Source of the DNA: Cycas panzhihuaensis
Lineage: Eukaryota; Cycadophyta
Assembly (NCBI GenBank): GCA_023213395.1
Contig: CM041465.1
Location: 213,039,741-213,103,740, forward strand
DNA length: 64,000 nucleotides
Direction of reading: 5' to 3'
Shown piece after piece: positions 61,171 through 64,000 of the stretch. The stretch's first letter is position 1. The number at the start of each line of letters is the position of its first letter. The notes under the pieces were generated by a model that searched no databases, was not told where the DNA came from, and saw only the letters and a list, made by a program, of their open reading frames with translations. The translations under genes and the position numbers were made by a program.

Positions 61171-61791
61171 TTATCTCTTAACTTGATCTTTATTAACTTC
61201 CCTTATCCTTATAGCAATATGTGTGTCTTCACCATTGAATGGTGCAAAAAAATTATAAGTAAATAAAGCTTGATTCAAATAGGGATGTGTGGCTACAACT
61301 TTGACTTTTGAAACTTTAACTTTATTTTCTGAAACCTTTGTATTAATAACAACTATCATATCATTATATCTCTCCCCTTCAAATGAAGGATCTGGTTCTT
61401 GTGCAATAAGATGATCATGCATTTTACTTGAATCTTCCTTAGTCTTATCTTTACAATCCACCTATTCTGGCACCTGTCTCACATGCTCAACATCAATGTT
61501 AAATGCATTGAGGGTATCTCCCCCATAAGTGGAAATTAAGACATCTCATACAGATTTAGAAGTTGTTAATTCAAAAACTTTAGAAAAGACATCATCATTT
61601 ATAGTACAAAATAGTAAAGTTAATGCTTCATTATCTCTTTTTATATTTTCCTTAACACTAACATCATAGTCATGTTGTAAGTAGTTCTAAAGATCATGTG
61701 TAATGAAATAATGTTGCATTGTTTGATGCCATAGTGAAAAATTATGGCCATCAAATATAGGAAATTATACTTGATCAAGATTGATTACCAT
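61171..61791 (-). pseudogene. Copia-type gag-like protein (DUF4219-like) of element 2
   Basis: One frame of about 207 codons from the ATG at 61791 to 61171 with four internal stops. It reads MVINLDQV, stop, FPIFDGHNFSLWHQTMQHYF, then HDL, stop, NYL, the F-x-G-x-N-x-x-x-W-x-x-x-M pattern of copia Gag, then NDVFS-type and VFELTTSKSV helices. The last 96 codons (61461-61171) are Lys/Asp/Glu rich, include TKVSENKVKVSKVKVVATHP, and have no known domain. No zinc knuckle. The stops replace probable Gln and Trp codons. Confidence 0.62.
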
Positions 61792-64000
61792 TTTACTGAA
61801 TATTTTAGTACATAAAAAGGAATATACTTTTACTAATTCAAAAAACTCAATAAATGACAAACTTATAAGATATAATTTTAGATAAACTTTAAAATATGAT
61901 GAATATATAAGTAAATTTGAATATAACTAAGATTCTTTTAATTATGCAAATCTGAATTAAAACTTTGATGATGAAAAATAAAGAAGTCTTAATCTTTTAT
62001 TTTTTTCAAATGAAGAGGTATCTTAAATGCTTAAGTTTAGTAGCTTCAAAGATATACTAAATAATGTCAGAATAATGTGAAATTATACCAGTATGAAGAT
62101 GAACAAAAGAACTATTCAATGGAATAGACCATTTTGAAAATGGGTTCCTATAAGTCAAGATTTAAGAAACTAAAGATATAGTCCTCTTTTTTAGGCCTAA
62201 CGAGAGCCTAGAGCTAAAAATATTATAAAAATACTAATAAAAACTTGTAAAATACTATAGAATGATCAATTATAGTTTATAAGGCTGCTTAATATACTTT
62301 TCAATTGAAAACTTTAAGAAATAATATATAAAAAATGTATAATAATGGAAGATTAGAGGCTATTAAGTACCTCTAATTTGATGGCCTTAAAAATTACAAA
62401 AAACACTTTAAAACTTATAAATAATAGTGTCAGTTTGAAGAAGAGTGAGTTAGCTTCCTAGAAAAACTAACAGATCTGAATTCTGATGTAAAACAGAAAA
62501 GTTATAATGAAAATGGCAACAAGCACTTTTATGGTAAAATGTTTAAATAGTGCTAAAGTGTCAAGTTCAGTGATTCAAATAATAATTAAAATAAATCCTA
62601 AAAAATAGAATAAATAGATGGTAATAAAGTTTGTTGATAATAGATGACTACAGAATAGATTTAGGTGGAAAATAGTCTTCTGGTGATAAGATATAATCTG
62701 ACAAAAAAGTGATTTTATGAAAATAGTTTAAAATAGCTTTAAAAAATAATGATCGACTTTAAACTTACTAAAAATGGGTTAAATCGGCTCCAAATAGGTC
62801 ATATGACCAATCAAAATCATACCTCAGAAAATTCTAGATTCAATGGAATAGGTTTCGTTAGAAAATAATGATCTTGTTAAAAGTTATGGCAAAATTTGCC
62901 AGGTACCCTATGTGAACTGAAAAAATTTTTAAAAATAAAAGAAAAATATAATAAAGATTATGTTAGCCCCTTTAACAAAAATGACTAACGGTCATGTGTG
63001 ATAAAATAAGACTAAGGGCTAAGCTTAAAGGGGCTTTAGGCCTTTTAAAAATAGAATTGAAATAATATTAAATTTGTATTTATTAAATCAACAACTTTAT
63101 AAAAGATTAAATAAAAAATAATGTAGAGAGACGCGGTTGAACCTGTGTGGCAGCCCGCGTAGCAAAACAGAGGCTAAAATCACCAAAAAAAGTGATCAAA
63201 TTGATCGATCTAAAGGCAAAAATTAGACGCTAAGATCCTACTGATGGATCAAGGGAAAATTTCAAAGAAATTTAAATTTTTTTATCAAAAAAGAACAGTG
63301 AAAAGAATGATAGTAGATGGCAGACTGAGAAAATAGTGATATACAAAGGCTAAATTTTATTGATCAGTCTCAAATCTGAGATGACATAAACTTATGGAGA
63401 GGTGCCCAAGTAAGAAGATTTAGATTTCATAAAAAATTTCAAAAACAATGAGAAAAATGATGAAAAAACTTGGTAAACTATGGTTTTAATCATGTTAGAG
63501 GTTGGATCTCACTGTACAGGCCATAGAATGAGACAAAATTTGACAGGTAGCAAGGTGTCTTGAATGGCCAGGTGCTTGTAAAATTTCACAGTGATCCATT
63601 ACCTATGCATTGAGAACTAACCTATAGACTAAATGGAGGCCAAACTAGAGTAGTAGTCAATCCAAATGAAATATCTTATTGTCTGGTCAACAAAATTTTA
63701 AACTGTTTCTTCCAATGGCTTGCTAACTCAGTAAGGATCACAACAAGTGGTTACTTTCTAGGGTTTTAAGTGCCAGATCTATTGCATAAGCTCACCAAAC
63801 CAAGGGTATCAAGTCGCCGAAAAATAGAAAACGTGAAAAATAAAAATAATATGAAAATTTTTAACCAAATAAACTTTATAAAGTTTAAAATTTAATATAA
63901 ATAATCAAACCAGTAGTGTTGTAGATGCACTGTAGCTACCCAAAATCTAAAGAAAATAGTGAAATAGACAATAAAATCTATAGTATAACTTCTCCAAGAG
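61792..64000 (-). other. Leader region of gag-only element 2, no gene seen
   Basis: About 2.2 kb without a coding frame. Contains aattctgatgtaaaacagaaaagttat-type words near 62480 shared with the leader of element 1, and a locally GC-rich spot at 63128-63170. Confidence 0.5.

Larger units (their letters stand above)
60706..64000 (-). mobile_element. Gag-only copia-type element 2 (5' end outside window)
   Basis: Minus strand: 3' LTR 60706-61093, PPT 61094-61107, a decayed gag-like frame 61791-61171, then a long leader up to the window edge. As in element 1, gag lies next to the 3' LTR without any pol, and the leader shares words with element 1. PBS and 5' LTR would lie beyond 64000. Confidence 0.65.

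Overview
This window looks like intergenic DNA from a large plant nuclear genome, probably a seed plant and possibly a gymnosperm. The basis is composition and content: very AT-rich sequence, nested and heavily decayed LTR retrotransposons primed by initiator-Met tRNA, a GC-rich plant L1 LINE with a C-terminal RNase H, and an apparent endogenous pararetrovirus remnant. I see no convincing host gene, no tRNA or rRNA gene and no CRISPR array. Species is not determinable from the sequence alone.

Layout, left to right. (1) <1-4146, minus: a gag-only Ty1/copia-type element with a 1.25-kb (AT)n block inside. (2) 4147-6440: unassigned, with one weak retropepsin-like motif. (3) About 6545-14700, minus: a decayed Ty3/gypsy element, split by a complete but internally deleted copia element (copia A, 8795-12540, TSD ATAAA). 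(4) 15441-17275, plus: an RT-RNase H remnant of pararetrovirus type. (5) 18207-22298, plus: copia B, a second member of the copia A family with the same internal RT deletion. (6) About 22740-27187, plus: a large non-coding LTR element. (7) 27608-27770: a short gypsy LTR with PBS, minus. (8) 27780-40941, plus: copia C, once autonomous, TSD AACAT, split inside its integrase by an almost complete chromovirus (gypsy B, 31187-38352, minus, TSD ATACC). (9) 40947-47229: mostly unassigned, with a minus-strand gypsy gag (gypsy D) interrupted by a microsatellite. (10) About 47230-53050, plus: gypsy C (integrase, chromodomain, PPT, 3' LTR), split by a non-coding LTR element (47888-50799, TSD GGTCT). (11) 53070-54202 and 60468-60705, minus: copia E (gag, protease, PBS, LTR), whose LTR holds a full-length L1 LINE (54203-60450, 17-bp perfect TSD). 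(12) 60706->64000, minus: a second gag-only copia-type element.

None of the genes works as a pathway; the window is a layered record of insertions. Relative order can be read: gypsy-1 before copia A, copia C before gypsy B, gypsy C before the 47888 element, copia E before the LINE. Autonomous types (copia C, the gypsies) stand next to coding-deficient ones (copia A/B, the gag-only elements, the non-coding elements), which fits movement in trans. Most LTR elements carry stop codons at positions where Trp, Gln or Arg would be expected, as cytosine deamination in methylated DNA would produce. The LINE differs: much higher GC and an intact 17-bp TSD, yet broken reading frames.
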